Source: Acidobacteriaceae bacterium
GTDB taxonomy: Bacteria > Acidobacteriota > Terriglobia > Terriglobales > Acidobacteriaceae
Direction: 5' to 3'
Assembly: GCA_003140705.1 (NCBI GenBank)
Contig: PLKU01000274.1
Span: forward strand, 26,102 to 55,003
DNA length: 28,902 nt
Numbering within the stretch: the first letter of the stretch is position 1; each line of letters opens with the position of its first letter. Below the pieces are notes generated by a model. That model was not told where the DNA came from and searched no databases. It saw only the letters and a list, made by a program, of their open reading frames with translations. Position numbers and translations under genes: made by a program. Shown piece after piece: positions 1 to 11,400 of the stretch.

Positions 1-3000
1 TCCGGTGCAGGCCGCTGTACCGGCGCAGGTCTTCACGAACCAGCGCGAACTTGGAAAGATCAGCTGCGGCTCCGCTGCCTGGCTCGTCCAGCGCCGCCTC
101 CTCGCTCCAACTCATCTCATAGAGCCAATCCTGGAGAGTGTTGTCTTCGCGTCTTGCGATGCTCTCCTGGCTCACTCTGCGCAGAGAGAGTCCCTTCATC
201 TCGGCGACCAGGGCTCCGTCGCGGTCGAAAACAAAGGCGTCAACCTGCTGCGTTTCTGCCCCGCTCGCCTGCCGGTTTTGCGGAACAACGATATAACTCC
301 AAAGCTCGCTGCCCGGTTCGCAATAAATAGTGAAACTCTCCACGCCTAAGGGCATATAGATAGCGCCGCCCGAGGTCAGCTCTTCGTCGCTCATCACCGC
401 CGCGGCAAAGGGCTGCAGGCACGGGTCCAGCAAGGCCGGGTGAACGTGATAAAGCTGTGCTTCCGCGGCGATCTCCGGCACAAGACGGACCTTGCCGAGC
501 ACCTGATGCGCGCCGGTCCAAAGCTTCTCCAACCCTTTGAAGGACGGGCCCAGTTCCATGCCGAGTGCAGTAAATTTCTGGTGATAGCTCTCAACGGAGA
601 TCTCATGCTGGCATCGGGCCCTGGCCTCTTCCAAGCTGGGCACCCCCGAAGTCGCAAAGGCCTCCAGTGCCTCTACCACCAGGATCTTCCCGGCGGCATG
701 GGTCTTCCATTTTGCCTCTGTATCCGGTGCACCGGAAACAAGGCTGGCGACTTGGAATGCAGTTTCGCCGCCGTCTTGCCCTTTGGTGATGGCCACCTGG
801 ACCTTCCGCGTCTCGCCCTCTTCGAGAATCAGCGCCTCTCGGATATCCATATCCCGGATCGAGAATCTTTGCGGTCCCAGGGCCTCCCGCGCCGATGCCA
901 GGATCATCTCGATATACGCAGTCGCAGGAAAAACAACCTTGCCGAAGACCCGGTGATCCCTCGTCCAGGGAAAATCCGCGGAGGAGATGTAGGCTTCCAG
1001 CACGATGTTGTTGAGGAAAGGAGAGTCCAGGCGCTGGCTGAGGAGTGGATGCTCGAGCGTTTTGCGCGGAACCGCGCCCGCCGCGCTCTTCGTTCCCGTC
1101 CGGCTCGACTCGGGAAGCTCGACCCAATACCGTTTGCGCTGAAAGGGATAGGTGGGAAGCACGACACGGCGGCGCTGGTAGTCACGATCAAAGCCCTTCC
1201 AATCGACATCCATTCCCCGCACATACAAGCCGGCAAGGCTTTCCAGCATCTGCTGCCAGTCCGGGCGCCGCTTGCCCAGTGACGGGAGCCAGACGCCGAA
1301 TCCCTCCGGCAGGCACAGGGTGCCCATTCCCAAAAGAGCCGGACTCGGCCCAAGCTCCAGAAACACCTGGTAGCCTTTCTCCCTCAGCGTTTCCATGGAC
1401 GCGGAGAAGTTCACTGCCCCACGGATATGTCTTACCCAGTAATCGGGGTTGGAGACCTCTCCGGCAGAGATCACCTTGCCGGTCAGGTTCGAAATGAGGG
1501 GAATGCGGGCGGGGTGAAAATGTACCGTCGCCGCAACCGCGCGGAACTCTTCAAGCATGGGTTCCATCAGCGGAGAGTGAAACGCGTGAGAGACAGCCAA
1601 CTGCTTGGCCTTGACTCCCGCCTCGACAAACCTGGCGACAAGCTCCTGCACGGCCTCGGTTCGGCCCGCGATAACTGTATTGGTGGGGCCGTTGAGTGCG
1701 GCGATCACTACACGGTCGCCATATGCCTTGAGCTCCTCGGTCACCCGGGCCTCGTCAGTGGCAATGGCCGCCATCGCGCCTCTCTCGCACCTCTGCTGCA
1801 TCAGGTCTCCGCGGGCGGCGATCAACTTGATGCCGTCCTCCAGCGAGAACACTCCCGCAAGGCAAGCGGCGACGTATTCTCCAACACTGTGACCCATGGC
1901 GATCGCCGGAGCGATTCCCCACGAACTCCACAGTTGAGCCAGGGCGTATTCCAGACTGAACAGAGCCGGCTGCGTGAACGCCGTTTCATCGAGCGGCGAG
2001 TCCTGGCCCGCTTCCGGATACAGAACCGAAAGCAAAGGACGGTCCAGCTCCTTCCCAAGAAGCTGCGCGCATTGGTCGAGCGCTTTGCGGAAGGTCGGCT
2101 GCGTTTCGTAAAGCTCACGCCCCATGCCCACGTATTGGGAACCTTGTCCGGTAAAAAGAAACGCCGGCTTTCTCCGCTCCGAAGCGTCGCTTCTTCCTTT
2201 GATCACGCCCGCCGGGGCGCTTCCGGTGGAAACGAATTCACCGAGCCGTGCGCGCATCTGCGCCAGGCTGTCGCCGAGCACGGCAAGGCGGCAAGGCCAT
2301 TGCGCCCGCCCCGCATTCGCCGAGTAGCAAACGTCCTGGATCGGTTCCTCCGGATGGACTTCGAGATGATCGCGGAAGTTCTCGGCCAGCGCCGTCAGAG
2401 CCTCCTCACTGGGTGCAGAAAGCGCCAGCAGATGCCTCGGCCGTTCGACCGCATTCTGCGCTGCTGCCGACGCGGGAGCCTCTTCGACCACCAGGTGCGC
2501 GTTGGTTCCGCTGAAGCCGAACGAGCTCAAGCCGGCCATTCGTCTGCCGCTCGGGGTCGCCCAGGGCGTAAGTTGGGTCGTAACCTTTACGGACAGATCC
2601 TGCCACGGAATAAACGGATTGGGTTTCTGCACATGCAGGCTGGGTGGAAGCTCTCCGTGCTGCATCGCCAATACCAGCTTGATTAAACCAGCCAGCCCGG
2701 CCGCTCCTTCCAGATGCCCAATATTGCTCTTGACCGAGCCGATCAGCAGCGGTTGATCGGGCGGACGGCTTTCCCCATAAGCTGCCCCAAGAGCCTGCAC
2801 CTCAATCGGATCGCCCAGTGAGGTGCCGGTGCCATGGGTCTCGACATAACTTACCTCCTCGGGCCGTGCGCCAGAGCTAGCCAGGGCGTCGCGGATCACC
2901 GAGATCTGCGACGGCCCGTTCGGCGCCGTCAATCCGCTGCTGGGGCCATCCTGGTTGATGGCGGTTCCCCGAAGGATCGCGAGAATCGAATCGCCGTCGG

Positions 3001-3868
3001 CGAGCGCGTCCGAAAGGCGCTTGAGCGCCACAACGCCACAACCTTCGCCTCGTGCATAACCGTCGGCAGAGGCATCGAAGGTCTTGCATCGGCCGTCCGC
3101 AGCCAGCATGGATGCCTTTGACAGCGCTATGAACATATCGGGCGAGAGAATCACGCTCACACCCGCGGCCAGTGCCAGGTTGCACTCGCGCCCTTTCAAG
3201 CTTTGGCAGGCAAGATGCACTGCCACCAAGGAGGAAGAGCAGGCGGTATCGAGCGTGATGCATGGGCCTTGCAGGCCCAGCACGTAAGAGAGCCTGCCGG
3301 AAGCGATGCTGTGCGCAATGCCGGAGGCATGATAGGAATCGAGTTTGGTGACGTCGAGCGAACGCAGTTGCAGATCCGCATAGTCGTTGGTGCACAGGCC
3401 GACAAAGACACCAGTCCGGCTTCCGGACAGGCGATCGGGGGCAATGCCCGAGCGTTCCAGGGCTTCCCACGTCACCTCCAGCAGCAACCGCTGCTGGGGA
3501 TCCATGCCGATCGCTTCCCTCGGCGCGATCCCGAAGAACTGCGGGTCAAACATATCGACCTGGTCAAGGAAGCCGCCACTGCGCGTGTACATCTTGCCCG
3601 GAGTTCCTGGGTCAGGATGATAGAAGGCATCGACGTCCCAGCGATCGGCCGGAATCTCCCGGATGGCATCCCGCCCTTCGCGCAGAAATTGCCAGAACGA
3701 TTCCGGATCGTGGTTTCCTCCGGGAAAGCGGCAGGCCATCCCGACGATTGCAATCGGCTCTCGCTTCGCCTGCTCCGCCGCATCGAGCCTCGCCTGCAGT
3801 TCCTCTATCTTGAGATAGGCCTGCTTGACCACTGAAAGCGAAGTTCTGTCCTTTAGATCGCCACTCAC
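1..3868 (-). CDS. Type I modular PKS, KS-AT-DH-... (C-terminus beyond window)
   Basis: This is the last PKS gene of the row, cut off by the window edge after about 1,289 codons. It has a KS (from residue 37; DTACSSS with active Cys210, then THGTGT and KSNIGH). The AT follows, with GHSVGE (Ser661), TQPALF and HAFH (761-764), the classic malonyl-CoA signature. Next is a DH with the first motif DHRVFGKVVFP (His972) and second-half motif LLDPCLQ (Asp1148). The DH ends near residue 1230; KR, ER and ACP, if present, lie beyond base 1. Both DH catalytic residues are present, so dehydration looks possible if a KR follows. I chose the GTG at 3868 because AGGAGA sits 6 nt upstream and it puts the KS at residue 37, as in the two preceding PKSs. 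The gap to the upstream gene is 64 nt, so it is probably co-transcribed. The residues before the KS look helical and charged, as in docking regions. Confidence 0.93.
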   Translation of the reverse strand, partial: MSGDLKDRTSLSVVKQAYLKIEELQARLDAAEQAKREPIAIVGMACRFPGGNHDPESFWQFLREGRDAIREIPADRWDVDAFYHPDPGTPGKMYTRSGGFLDQVDMFDPQFFGIAPREAIGMDPQQRLLLEVTWEALERSGIAPDRLSGSRTGVFVGLCTNDYADLQLRSLDVTKLDSYHASGIAHSIASGRLSYVLGLQGPCITLDTACSSSLVAVHLACQSLKGRECNLALAAGVSVILSPDMFIALSKASMLAADGRCKTFDASADGYARGEGCGVVALKRLSDALADGDSILAILRGTAINQDGPSSGLTAPNGPSQISVIRDALASSGARPEEVSYVETHGTGTSLGDPIEVQALGAAYGESRPPDQPLLIGSVKSNIGHLEGAAGLAGLIKLVLAMQHGELPPSLHVQKPNPFIPWQDLSVKVTTQLTPWATPSGRRMAGLSSFGFSGTNAHLVVEEAPASAAAQNAVERPRHLLALSAPSEEALTALAENFRDHLEVHPEEPIQDVCYSANAGRAQWPCRLAVLGDSLAQMRARLGEFVSTGSAPAGVIKGRSDASERRKPAFLFTGQGSQYVGMGRELYETQPTFRKALDQCAQLLGKELDRPLLSVLYPEAGQDSPLDETAFTQPALFSLEYALAQLWSSWGIAPAIAMGHSVGEYVAACLAGVFSLEDGIKLIAARGDLMQQRCERGAMAAIATDEARVTEELKAYGDRVVIAALNGPTNTVIAGRTEAVQELVARFVEAGVKAKQLAVSHAFHSPLMEPMLEEFRAVAATVHFHPARIPLISNLTGKVISAGEVSNPDYWVRHIRGAVNFSASMETLREKGYQVFLELGPSPALLGMGTLCLPEGFGVWLPSLGKRRPDWQQMLESLAGLYVRGMDVDWKGFDRDYQRRRVVLPTYPFQRKRYWVELPESSRTGTKSAAGAVPRKTLEHPLLSQRLDSPFLNNIVLEAYISSADFPWTRDHRVFGKVVFPATAYIEMILASAREALGPQRFSIRDMDIREALILEEGETRKVQVAITKGQDGGETAFQVASLVSGAPDTEAKWKTHAAGKILVVEALEAFATSGVPSLEEARARCQHEISVESYHQKFTALGMELGPSFKGLEKLWTGAHQVLGKVRLVPEIAAEAQLYHVHPALLDPCLQPFAAAVMSDEELTSGGAIYMPLGVESFTIYCEPGSELWSYIVVPQNRQASGAETQQVDAFVFDRDGALVAEMKGLSLRRVSQESIARREDNTLQDWLYEMSWSEEAALDEPGSGAAADLSKFALVREDLRRYSGLHR

Positions 3869-3874
3869 TTGGAA

Positions 3875-3880
3875 TCTCCT
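3875..3880 (-). promoter_or_regulatory. Ribosome binding site that decides the GTG start of the last PKS gene
   Basis: On the minus strand the sequence reads AGGAGA, then a 6-nt spacer, then GTG. No ATG fits between the upstream gene's stop and the KS domain at a sensible distance, so this site is the main reason for calling a GTG start at 3868. Confidence 0.6.
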
Positions 3881-3932
3881 GTTAACGGAACTTATGCTTC
3901 ATTAACGCGCAGCCCTGAAAAATTCAGCTCGT

Positions 3933-6900
3933 CTACAATTTCTTGAGCAGCAGGCTCATTACCTCTTCATCAGTCATATCCTCAATGTTGACCTCGCCTG
4001 CCTTCTCCGAAGGTGCTTGAGCGGCTGCTTTTGGATTCTCGGTCGCCGTCGTTTGCTCCGATGTGAGAACGCGGGACGCCAGATAATCCGCAATCGCTTC
4101 AGCCGTTGGATAGTCGAAGATCAGCGTGGCCGGCAGTGGCCGGGTTAAGCCCAGATCCTTGCTCAATGCATTTCTCAACTCAACCGCCATGAGCGAATCG
4201 ACGCCAAGGTCCATCAGACGCCGGCGACTGTCGATTGGTTCGGAGCGGTCTCTGCGCAGCACTTTCATCACGCGACTGCACACCAGTTCCACAAGCAATT
4301 CGCGCTGTTCGCTTTCAGGGGCCTGGAGCAACGTCGCGAGAAACTCCTTGGTATCTCCAGAGCCGTCACTCACGGGCTGAGAAGTAGAGGACAGATCCAC
4401 AAGGTTTTCGGCCCAGGCATCCTCACCTGCGCGCACAACAGAAGAAGCCAGAGAAGGAGCTCGCGCGACGATGCAATGCTCTCCCAGCACATCTGCCGGA
4501 GAACCAGCCTGGGGGAAGCTCACAACATCTTCAAAGCCGTGTGCACGAAGCAATTGTTCCCACTGGCCGCTCGAAAGCAGAGGGCCATCGCTGCGCAGCC
4601 CGTCGTTGAAGCCGTTCCAGTCCTCCATCAGCCCGTAAGTGAACTCGATCCACGATGGCATGTTGGTTACTTCGCACAGCACGAGAATCGCGCCCGGGCC
4701 CAGCAGGCCGAGAATGTTGTCGATCGTCTCATCCAGATTCCGCGTTGCGTGCAAGGCGTTGGCAGCCACCACCACGTCGAAGCCGTGTGCGCCGAATCCC
4801 TGTTCCGCGGGGTTCTTCTCGATATCGAGCAGCCCGAAACGAAGGGAGGAATACTGCTTGAATTTCTCCCGAGCGTGATCGAAGAAAAACTTCGAGAGAT
4901 CGGTAAAGCAATAAAGAGAGCGGGAGGCCGGCAAGACCGGCAAGATGGCCGCCGTCAGACTGCCGGTGCCGGCACCGATTTCCGCGACACGCAGCGAACG
5001 GCCAAGCTCGAGCGTTCTCACAAGCGAATCCACAACCATCCGCGCAATGCTGTTGAAATAGCGCGACAGAGCCCAGTGTTCATAGATGTTCTCGGCCAGC
5101 ACGAGCGAGCCGCCGGGGAAAAGCGTGTCGAGCGGCGAGGCGTCGCCGGTGAGGATAGCCGGCGCCATCCGTCCGCAACGTTCCATATACTCCAACACAA
5201 ACGGTATGTCGGCCAGCACCGCATCCGAAGAGCCGGCAACAGGAGCGAACTCGGCAAGCAAGCCGGTGCTTCTGTAAATGCCGCCGTCTTCCTGAAGCGC
5301 TCCTTCCTGAACCAACCGCTTCAACCAGTGGGAAAGCAGTATCCGGTAGGAAGGCAGAATCTTGAGCTTTTCCAGCAGGCCGTCGAGGGAATAAGCTTCC
5401 GCCGTGGTTTGAAAGACTCCCATCGTGGAGAGCGTTTGAGCGACGTAGGCGCTTGTCAGCCGATCCAGCGCCTTCCACTTGGCCGGATAGCTGTCGAGTG
5501 TCAGGTCAATGGGAACCTGGCTGGATTGCTCGCTCGCGCTGTTCACTGCATTCTGCCAGCGCGAAATTGTCGAAGAGCTTTGTCCGCTCCGACGCGCCTT
5601 CGCGGACTCGATGAGGAAGGGCTTCCGATTCCAGGGATAGGTCGGCAGCATCAGTTTGTGGCGTGTGTGCCCGCGATCGAATGCCTGCCAGTCCAGAGAT
5701 ACGCCGTTCGCATACAAGGTGCCGGCGTCTTCCAGCATCTGCTCCCAATCGTTGCGCTCCTGGCGCAGGGACGGAAGCCAGACTCCTTCTCCTGGAGGCA
5801 CGCACAGGGGGCCCATGCCAACCAGGATCGGCGAAGGGCCGATCTCCAGGAATAAGCGGTAGCCTTGCTCGAATAGCGCTTCAATGGCCTCAGAATAGTG
5901 AACGGTATGGCGAAGGTTATGGCGCCAGTAGGCGGCATCCAGCAGCTTTTCTTCTGTCACCCATTCCTGACGCATGCTGGAAAACTGCGCCAATTGTGGA
6001 GCGCGATAGGTGGCCCGCTGTGCCGCCCGCTCGAACTCGTCAAGCACGGGTTCGACGAGGGGAGAATGAAATGAGTTCGAGACCTTGAGCAGGCGCGTCT
6101 TGATCCCTTGCGCGGAAAGAATGCCGAGGATCTCCTCTATCGCCTTTCGCTCGCCTGAGATGACTGTGCTCTCCGGTCCGTTGATGGCGGCGATCGACAC
6201 ACGATCCCGATAAGGCTCGAGCACGCCGGAAACTTGCGCGGCCCCGGCAAGCAGCGAGGCCATCGCACCGGTACGGGGAAGGCTTCCCATCACGCGGCCC
6301 CGTTCCCGCATCACCATCAAGCCGTCTTCCAGGCTCATCGTTCCTGCCACTGTGGCTGCAACAATCTCGCCGACACTGTGCCCCATCACGGACGCCGGCT
6401 CCACTCCCCAGGAACGCCACAACTGCGCCAGTCCATACTGAACGGCAAACATGGCTACGTGCGTGTACTGAGTTTCATCGAGCGGCGTCTCCTCGCCTGA
6501 GGCGGGATAGAGCACCGAGAGTAACGGCTTCTCCAAATGCGGACGCAGCAGTTGGTCGCAGCGGTCCACCACTTCGCGAAAGACCGGTTCCTGCTCGTAG
6601 AGAGTCCGGCCCATGTTCACGTATTGTCCACCCTGGCCGGTGAATAGAAAGACGACTTCGGGCCGCCGGGTCAGATCCGCCTGTCCCTGCACTACGCCCG
6701 TGGTCTCCTGCCCCTCGGCAACGGCCTCGAGCCGCTCGCGAAGCTGCGCAGGCGATTCTGCCACCGCTGCCAGACGATGCTCGAAATGAGACCGGCAGGT
6801 ATTGGCGGTGTAGCAAAGATCCGCAAGGGAGATGTCAGGATGCTCCTCAAGGTGCTTTGCGAAGCGCTTCGCTGACGCCTTCAGGCTGGGAGCGCTTTTA

Positions 6901-8399
6901 GCCGAAAGCGTTAGAAGACAGAGGGAGCGCTGCTTGGAGCCCTGGTCCGCCACGCTTGCGATCTGGCTCTTCTGCGGCTCGTCCGCGGTGAGTTCAGCAA
7001 CGCAGGCGCTGCTTTCCAAAACAACGTGAGCGTTCGTTCCGCTGAACCCGAAGGAGCTGACGGCGGCAATCCGGCGTGAAAACTCCGACGGCCACGGCGC
7101 CTGGACCGTGGGCACGCTGACGGCGAAGTCCTTCCAAGCGATAAGCGGATTGGGCTCTTTGAAATGCAAATTGGGAGGGATCTCCCCGTGCATGAGGATG
7201 AGGACAGCCTTCATCAAGCCAGCTACACCGGCAGCGGTTTCCAGGTGACCCAGGTTGGTTTTGATCGAGCCGAGAACAAGCGGGCGATCCTTGGATCGGC
7301 CTTGTCCATACACGGCCTGCAATGCATTCACTTCGATCGGGTCCCCGAGAGAGGTACCGGTTCCATGAGCTTCGACGTAACCGACCTCGGAGGGCTCGAC
7401 TCCCGCGGTCGTCAACGCCCTTCGAATCACGTCCTGCTGGGAGATGCCGTTGGGAACGGTGAGACCGCTGCTGCGCCCATCATGATTGACGCTCGTACCC
7501 CGGATCACGGCCAGGATGTTATCTCCGTCGGCGACGGCATCGCACATCCGCTTGAGCACGACGACACCGCATCCTTCTCCGCGCACAAAGCCGTCTGCTG
7601 AAGCATCGAAGGTCTTGCACCGGCCATCGGCGGCCATCATGTGCGACTTCGAGAAGTTGATCAGCAGTTCCGGGGCAAGGATCACATTGACGCCGCCGGC
7701 CAGTGCCATCCGGCAATCCTCCAGCCGCAGGCTCTGGCAGGCCAGATGAACGGCAACGAGAGATGATGAACAGGCGGTGTCGAGCGAGATGCTGGGGCCC
7801 TGCAGGCCGAGGGTATACGACACGCGACCCGAGGCAACGCTGTGGCAAGTGCCGGTGGCCAGGTAGACGTCGATCTCGGCGGGGTCTCCGAATTGCATCT
7901 GCAACTGGGCGTAATCGTTGCTCGCGATGCCGGCAAAGACTCCAGTGGATGTGCCCAAGAGCTTCTCTGGAGACTGTCCGGCGTTTTCCAGGGCTTCCCA
8001 ACAGACCTCGAGAAAGATCCGCTGCTGCGGATCCATTCCCAGAGCTTCGCGCCGGGAAATCCCGAAAAAATCGGCGTCGAAGGTATCCACCTCGTCCAGA
8101 AACCCGCCCCAGCGGCTCGACATCTTTCCGGGAGCATCGGGATCGGGATCGAAGAACTCGTCAATATTCCAGCGGTCTCCGGGAACTTCGCGGATCGCAT
8201 CTTTTCCCTCGCACAGCAACTTCCAGAGCGATTCCGGATCGTTGGCGCCGCCCGGGAAACGGCACCCCATTCCGACTACGGCGATAGGCTCGACCTTTGC
8301 GCGCTCAGCCTCCTTCAGCTTCGCTCGTAATGTCCGGATTTCAACGATCGCCCGCTTGACCGGGGAAAGTTCTTCAGCGTCTTGATGGTTGATATCCAT
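3933..8399 (-). CDS. Type I modular PKS, KS-AT-methyltransferase-ACP
   Basis: This is a 1,488-residue single-module PKS. KS: residues 37-465, DTACSSS with Cys210, EAHGTGT with His345, KTNLGH with His385. AT: about 590-890, GHSVGE with Ser675; its specificity motifs are QYTHVAMF and NSFH (775-778), closest to the malonyl type but not canonical. A methyltransferase region spans about 968-1315: a helical N-terminal part, a SAM-binding motif EIGAGTGS (1140-1147), ANALHAT with His1217, and LCEV with Glu1243. The NALHAT motif is common in PKS C-methyltransferases, where His and Glu act as a catalytic pair, so C-methylation of the beta-keto intermediate is the likeliest role; O-methylation is not excluded. 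ACP: about 1360-1440, GVDSL with Ser1402. No KR, DH or ER is present, so the beta-keto group should stay unreduced. The C-terminus ends in a short acidic/leucine tail. A weak GAG precedes the ATG. Confidence 0.95.
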   Translation of the reverse strand: MDINHQDAEELSPVKRAIVEIRTLRAKLKEAERAKVEPIAVVGMGCRFPGGANDPESLWKLLCEGKDAIREVPGDRWNIDEFFDPDPDAPGKMSSRWGGFLDEVDTFDADFFGISRREALGMDPQQRIFLEVCWEALENAGQSPEKLLGTSTGVFAGIASNDYAQLQMQFGDPAEIDVYLATGTCHSVASGRVSYTLGLQGPSISLDTACSSSLVAVHLACQSLRLEDCRMALAGGVNVILAPELLINFSKSHMMAADGRCKTFDASADGFVRGEGCGVVVLKRMCDAVADGDNILAVIRGTSVNHDGRSSGLTVPNGISQQDVIRRALTTAGVEPSEVGYVEAHGTGTSLGDPIEVNALQAVYGQGRSKDRPLVLGSIKTNLGHLETAAGVAGLMKAVLILMHGEIPPNLHFKEPNPLIAWKDFAVSVPTVQAPWPSEFSRRIAAVSSFGFSGTNAHVVLESSACVAELTADEPQKSQIASVADQGSKQRSLCLLTLSAKSAPSLKASAKRFAKHLEEHPDISLADLCYTANTCRSHFEHRLAAVAESPAQLRERLEAVAEGQETTGVVQGQADLTRRPEVVFLFTGQGGQYVNMGRTLYEQEPVFREVVDRCDQLLRPHLEKPLLSVLYPASGEETPLDETQYTHVAMFAVQYGLAQLWRSWGVEPASVMGHSVGEIVAATVAGTMSLEDGLMVMRERGRVMGSLPRTGAMASLLAGAAQVSGVLEPYRDRVSIAAINGPESTVISGERKAIEEILGILSAQGIKTRLLKVSNSFHSPLVEPVLDEFERAAQRATYRAPQLAQFSSMRQEWVTEEKLLDAAYWRHNLRHTVHYSEAIEALFEQGYRLFLEIGPSPILVGMGPLCVPPGEGVWLPSLRQERNDWEQMLEDAGTLYANGVSLDWQAFDRGHTRHKLMLPTYPWNRKPFLIESAKARRSGQSSSTISRWQNAVNSASEQSSQVPIDLTLDSYPAKWKALDRLTSAYVAQTLSTMGVFQTTAEAYSLDGLLEKLKILPSYRILLSHWLKRLVQEGALQEDGGIYRSTGLLAEFAPVAGSSDAVLADIPFVLEYMERCGRMAPAILTGDASPLDTLFPGGSLVLAENIYEHWALSRYFNSIARMVVDSLVRTLELGRSLRVAEIGAGTGSLTAAILPVLPASRSLYCFTDLSKFFFDHAREKFKQYSSLRFGLLDIEKNPAEQGFGAHGFDVVVAANALHATRNLDETIDNILGLLGPGAILVLCEVTNMPSWIEFTYGLMEDWNGFNDGLRSDGPLLSSGQWEQLLRAHGFEDVVSFPQAGSPADVLGEHCIVARAPSLASSVVRAGEDAWAENLVDLSSTSQPVSDGSGDTKEFLATLLQAPESEQRELLVELVCSRVMKVLRRDRSEPIDSRRRLMDLGVDSLMAVELRNALSKDLGLTRPLPATLIFDYPTAEAIADYLASRVLTSEQTTATENPKAAAQAPSEKAGEVNIEDMTDEEVMSLLLKKL

Positions 8400-8493
8400 G
8401 AATCGTTCTCAATTCCTATCGGTGCTTCCGGTGACAACTGGTTAGCGTGCTCCATTCGGTTTTCGCCGCAAAGAACTCCGGCACATTGAGCGA

Positions 8494-11400
8494 TCAGAAC
8501 AATTCCGACAATTCTTTCGCCAGAACCGCCTCAGCTTCCGAGTCGGACATCTCTTTCAAATCGCTCACGGCCTGGCTCTGTTCCTCCTGAGACTTTCCTG
8601 CGCCGTTTGCCGTTTCCCGTTCCGGCTCAACGGCCAAAACATTCCGCTCAATGTAGTCGGCCAGTGCGACGACGGTCGGGTAATCAAAAACAAGCGTTGA
8701 AGGCAGGGTTCGTCCCACACCCACCTGAAGGCGATTCTTCAGCTCGATGGTCATGAGCGAGTCCATTCCGAAAGTCGCCAGTCCCTGATTCGGATCGAGC
8801 TTGAACGAGGGGCTGAGTCCGAGCACATTGATTGCCTGTTCGCGAATATGCGCCTCGAGCAGAGCGCGGCGTTTGTTGGGCGGAGCTTGTTCGAGCCGCT
8901 CCAGCAGGCCGGATTGCCGCGAGGCTTTCTGCGCGGTCTCGGGAGTGCGCGCGGCCTCTTTGGAGGCCAGGCCCGCGAATAACTTTGTCCGGTAGCCTGC
9001 CGGGAGAGACTCGACATACTGCCGCCAGTCGACGGACATCACGCTCGCCTGGACGCGATCCCCGGCCAGCAGCTCTTCCAAGGCACGCAGCCCCTTGTGC
9101 GCTGGCATCGGCTCAAAGCCTTTCCTCCGCAAGCGATCGCTCACCACCCCCTGGGTCGCGGCCCCGACTTCGCCCCAAGGTCCCCAATTGACCGTCAGCG
9201 CCGGTAGACCAAGAGAACGGCGATAATATGCGAGCGCATCCTCAAAGACGCATGCGGCAACGTGATTTCCTTGCCCCGCCGATCCCAGGATGGCAACCGC
9301 CGAAGAGAAGAGAACAAAGAAGTCCAGAGGCTGGGTCCGGGACAAAGTATGTAGATGCCATGCCCCCTCGACCTTGGGCGCCATCACCCGTTCAAAGCGC
9401 TCCCAGCTCTGCTGCGTCAGGACACCGTCATCGAGCGCGCCTGCCGAATGGATAATTCCCCGCAGCGGCGGCAGCGAAGCGCCGAATTTCGAAAAGAGTT
9501 TCTCCAGGTGGGCGCGGTCTGTGACGCTCCCCTGCACCACCAGCACTTGGACACCCTTCTGCTCAAGCTCGCGAATCAGCGCAGCCGCCGGCTCGGTGAC
9601 AACGCTGCGGCCCATCAGCACCAGGTGCCGCGCGCCTTGCTCTGCCATCCAGCCTGCAACCTGCAAGCCGACTCCTCGCAGCCCTCCGGTGATGAGATAG
9701 CTGGCCTCGGCGTCCAGCGCCTTCTGCCCTGCGCCGCTCGGGGCGAAGCCCTGGCGATGCCGGAAGAAAGCCGAGTGCGAGATAACCACCTTTCCAATTT
9801 GCTTGGCCTGCGCCACAAAGCGGAAGGCGGAAACCAGGTCGTGAACCGGAAATGCCTTGAGCGGCAGCGGCTTCAACCGCCCAGTCGCGAAGTCCGGCAG
9901 CAGTTCCTCAAACAGGCTGCGAATCTCCGTGGGATTCTTCTCGAAGACTTCGGAGAGATCAATGACGAAATAAGCGATATTTCGATTCAGCGCGGAGACT
10001 TGAGAGTGGTCCCAAATGCCTGTTTTGCCGATCTCGAGGAAGCGGCCATTTACCGCGGTAACCGACATGCTGGCTGCGATAAACTCGCCGGCCAGACTGT
10101 TGAGCACAAGGTCGACACCGCGCCCTTCCGTGATCTTCCTGATCTCGTGGGCGAAGTCGAGAGAGCGCGAGTCCATGGCGTGCGGCACTCCCAGGGACTT
10201 CAAGAAGGCACGCTTCTCTACCGTTCCCGCGGTAGCGAAGATCTCCGCCCCGGCGTTTTGCGCCAGTTGCACCGCCGCCAGGCCCACGGCTCCAGTCGCG
10301 GTGTGAATCAGAACTGTCTCTCCGGGCTGGATCCTGCCCAACCGGTTGAGGGCATAATGAGCGGTCAGAAACGCGCTCGGCAGAGTGGCAGCTTCGAACT
10401 CCGAGAGTCCTTCAGGAACGGGCACGACGTTCTCTTGCGCAATCGTCAGGAAGCTGGAGTAACTGCCCGGCCCCACCGCCATCACGCGTTGCCCCGCGCG
10501 GGGCTGGTCCACTCCCTGCCCCACGTTGACGATGCTCCCGGCACATTCGTACCCGAAGATTTGCGAGTCTCCGGGGTACTTTCCCAGCGCCATCAGAACA
10601 TCCCGGAATCCGACTCCCGTCGCGTGGACCTCGATCTCCACTTCGCCAGGCGCGGGAGCTCGCCGCTCGACGGAACGGAGGGAGAGATTGTCGAGGATGC
10701 CCGGCGAAGAGGTCGCCAGATCGTAGATCGCAGGGGTCTCCGCCTCGGCCGGCTTTTGCTGCTCATGGGCGACCGCGCCGCAGGGCGCAAGCCGCGCCAC
10801 GTAGCGGTGTCCGCTGCGGAAGGCCACCTGGTCTTCGTCTCTCTCGTACAAAACCTCCCGGAGCAGGAGATCGACTTCGCCCTCCGAAGAGTGCGGGTCC
10901 AGATCAATGCGCGCGCAATGGACCTCGGGATACTCAAGTCCGATCGTGCTTCCCAGGGCAGAGGCCGGAGCCTGCGCCAGGCAGCCAACTCCGGAATCCA
11001 TCTGCAAGAGCTGGGCCCCGCGGGTCACAATCCAGAGGTTGGGGGTCAGCGGAGTTGCGCCGCCCACCAGCGCCTTTGTTAGATGGAGCAGGCCGCCACA
11101 TCCCTCGTCGATTTCTGTTCTAAGTCGCTCCAGGTCGGCGAACGAACCTTGAGAGGCGCTGAGCGGCCACAGATAGATAACACCGTGCAAAGGCGTCTGC
11201 GGCGAGCATCCACAACGTTGCAGCAGCTTCTGAAACTCCTCCGGCCGGCTGGGATTGATCACGAAATCTCCCGGGTCCCGCTCTTCAAACTCACTTCCAG
11301 CGGAGACCAGGATGCATTCTTCCCCGCGGGCTTTCAGACGGGAAGCGAGACTCTTGCCGGCTTCTCCCTCGTCTTCGAGAATCAGCCAGCTTCCCTTGGG

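Noticed and set aside
9355..11082. Long plus-strand open frame of 575 codons, and similar ones at 4476-5855 and 1427-2686
   Set aside because: They lie antisense to PKS domains with clear catalytic motifs, show low-complexity Arg/Pro-rich translations and no recognisable family. Such frames are expected opposite high-GC coding sequence.
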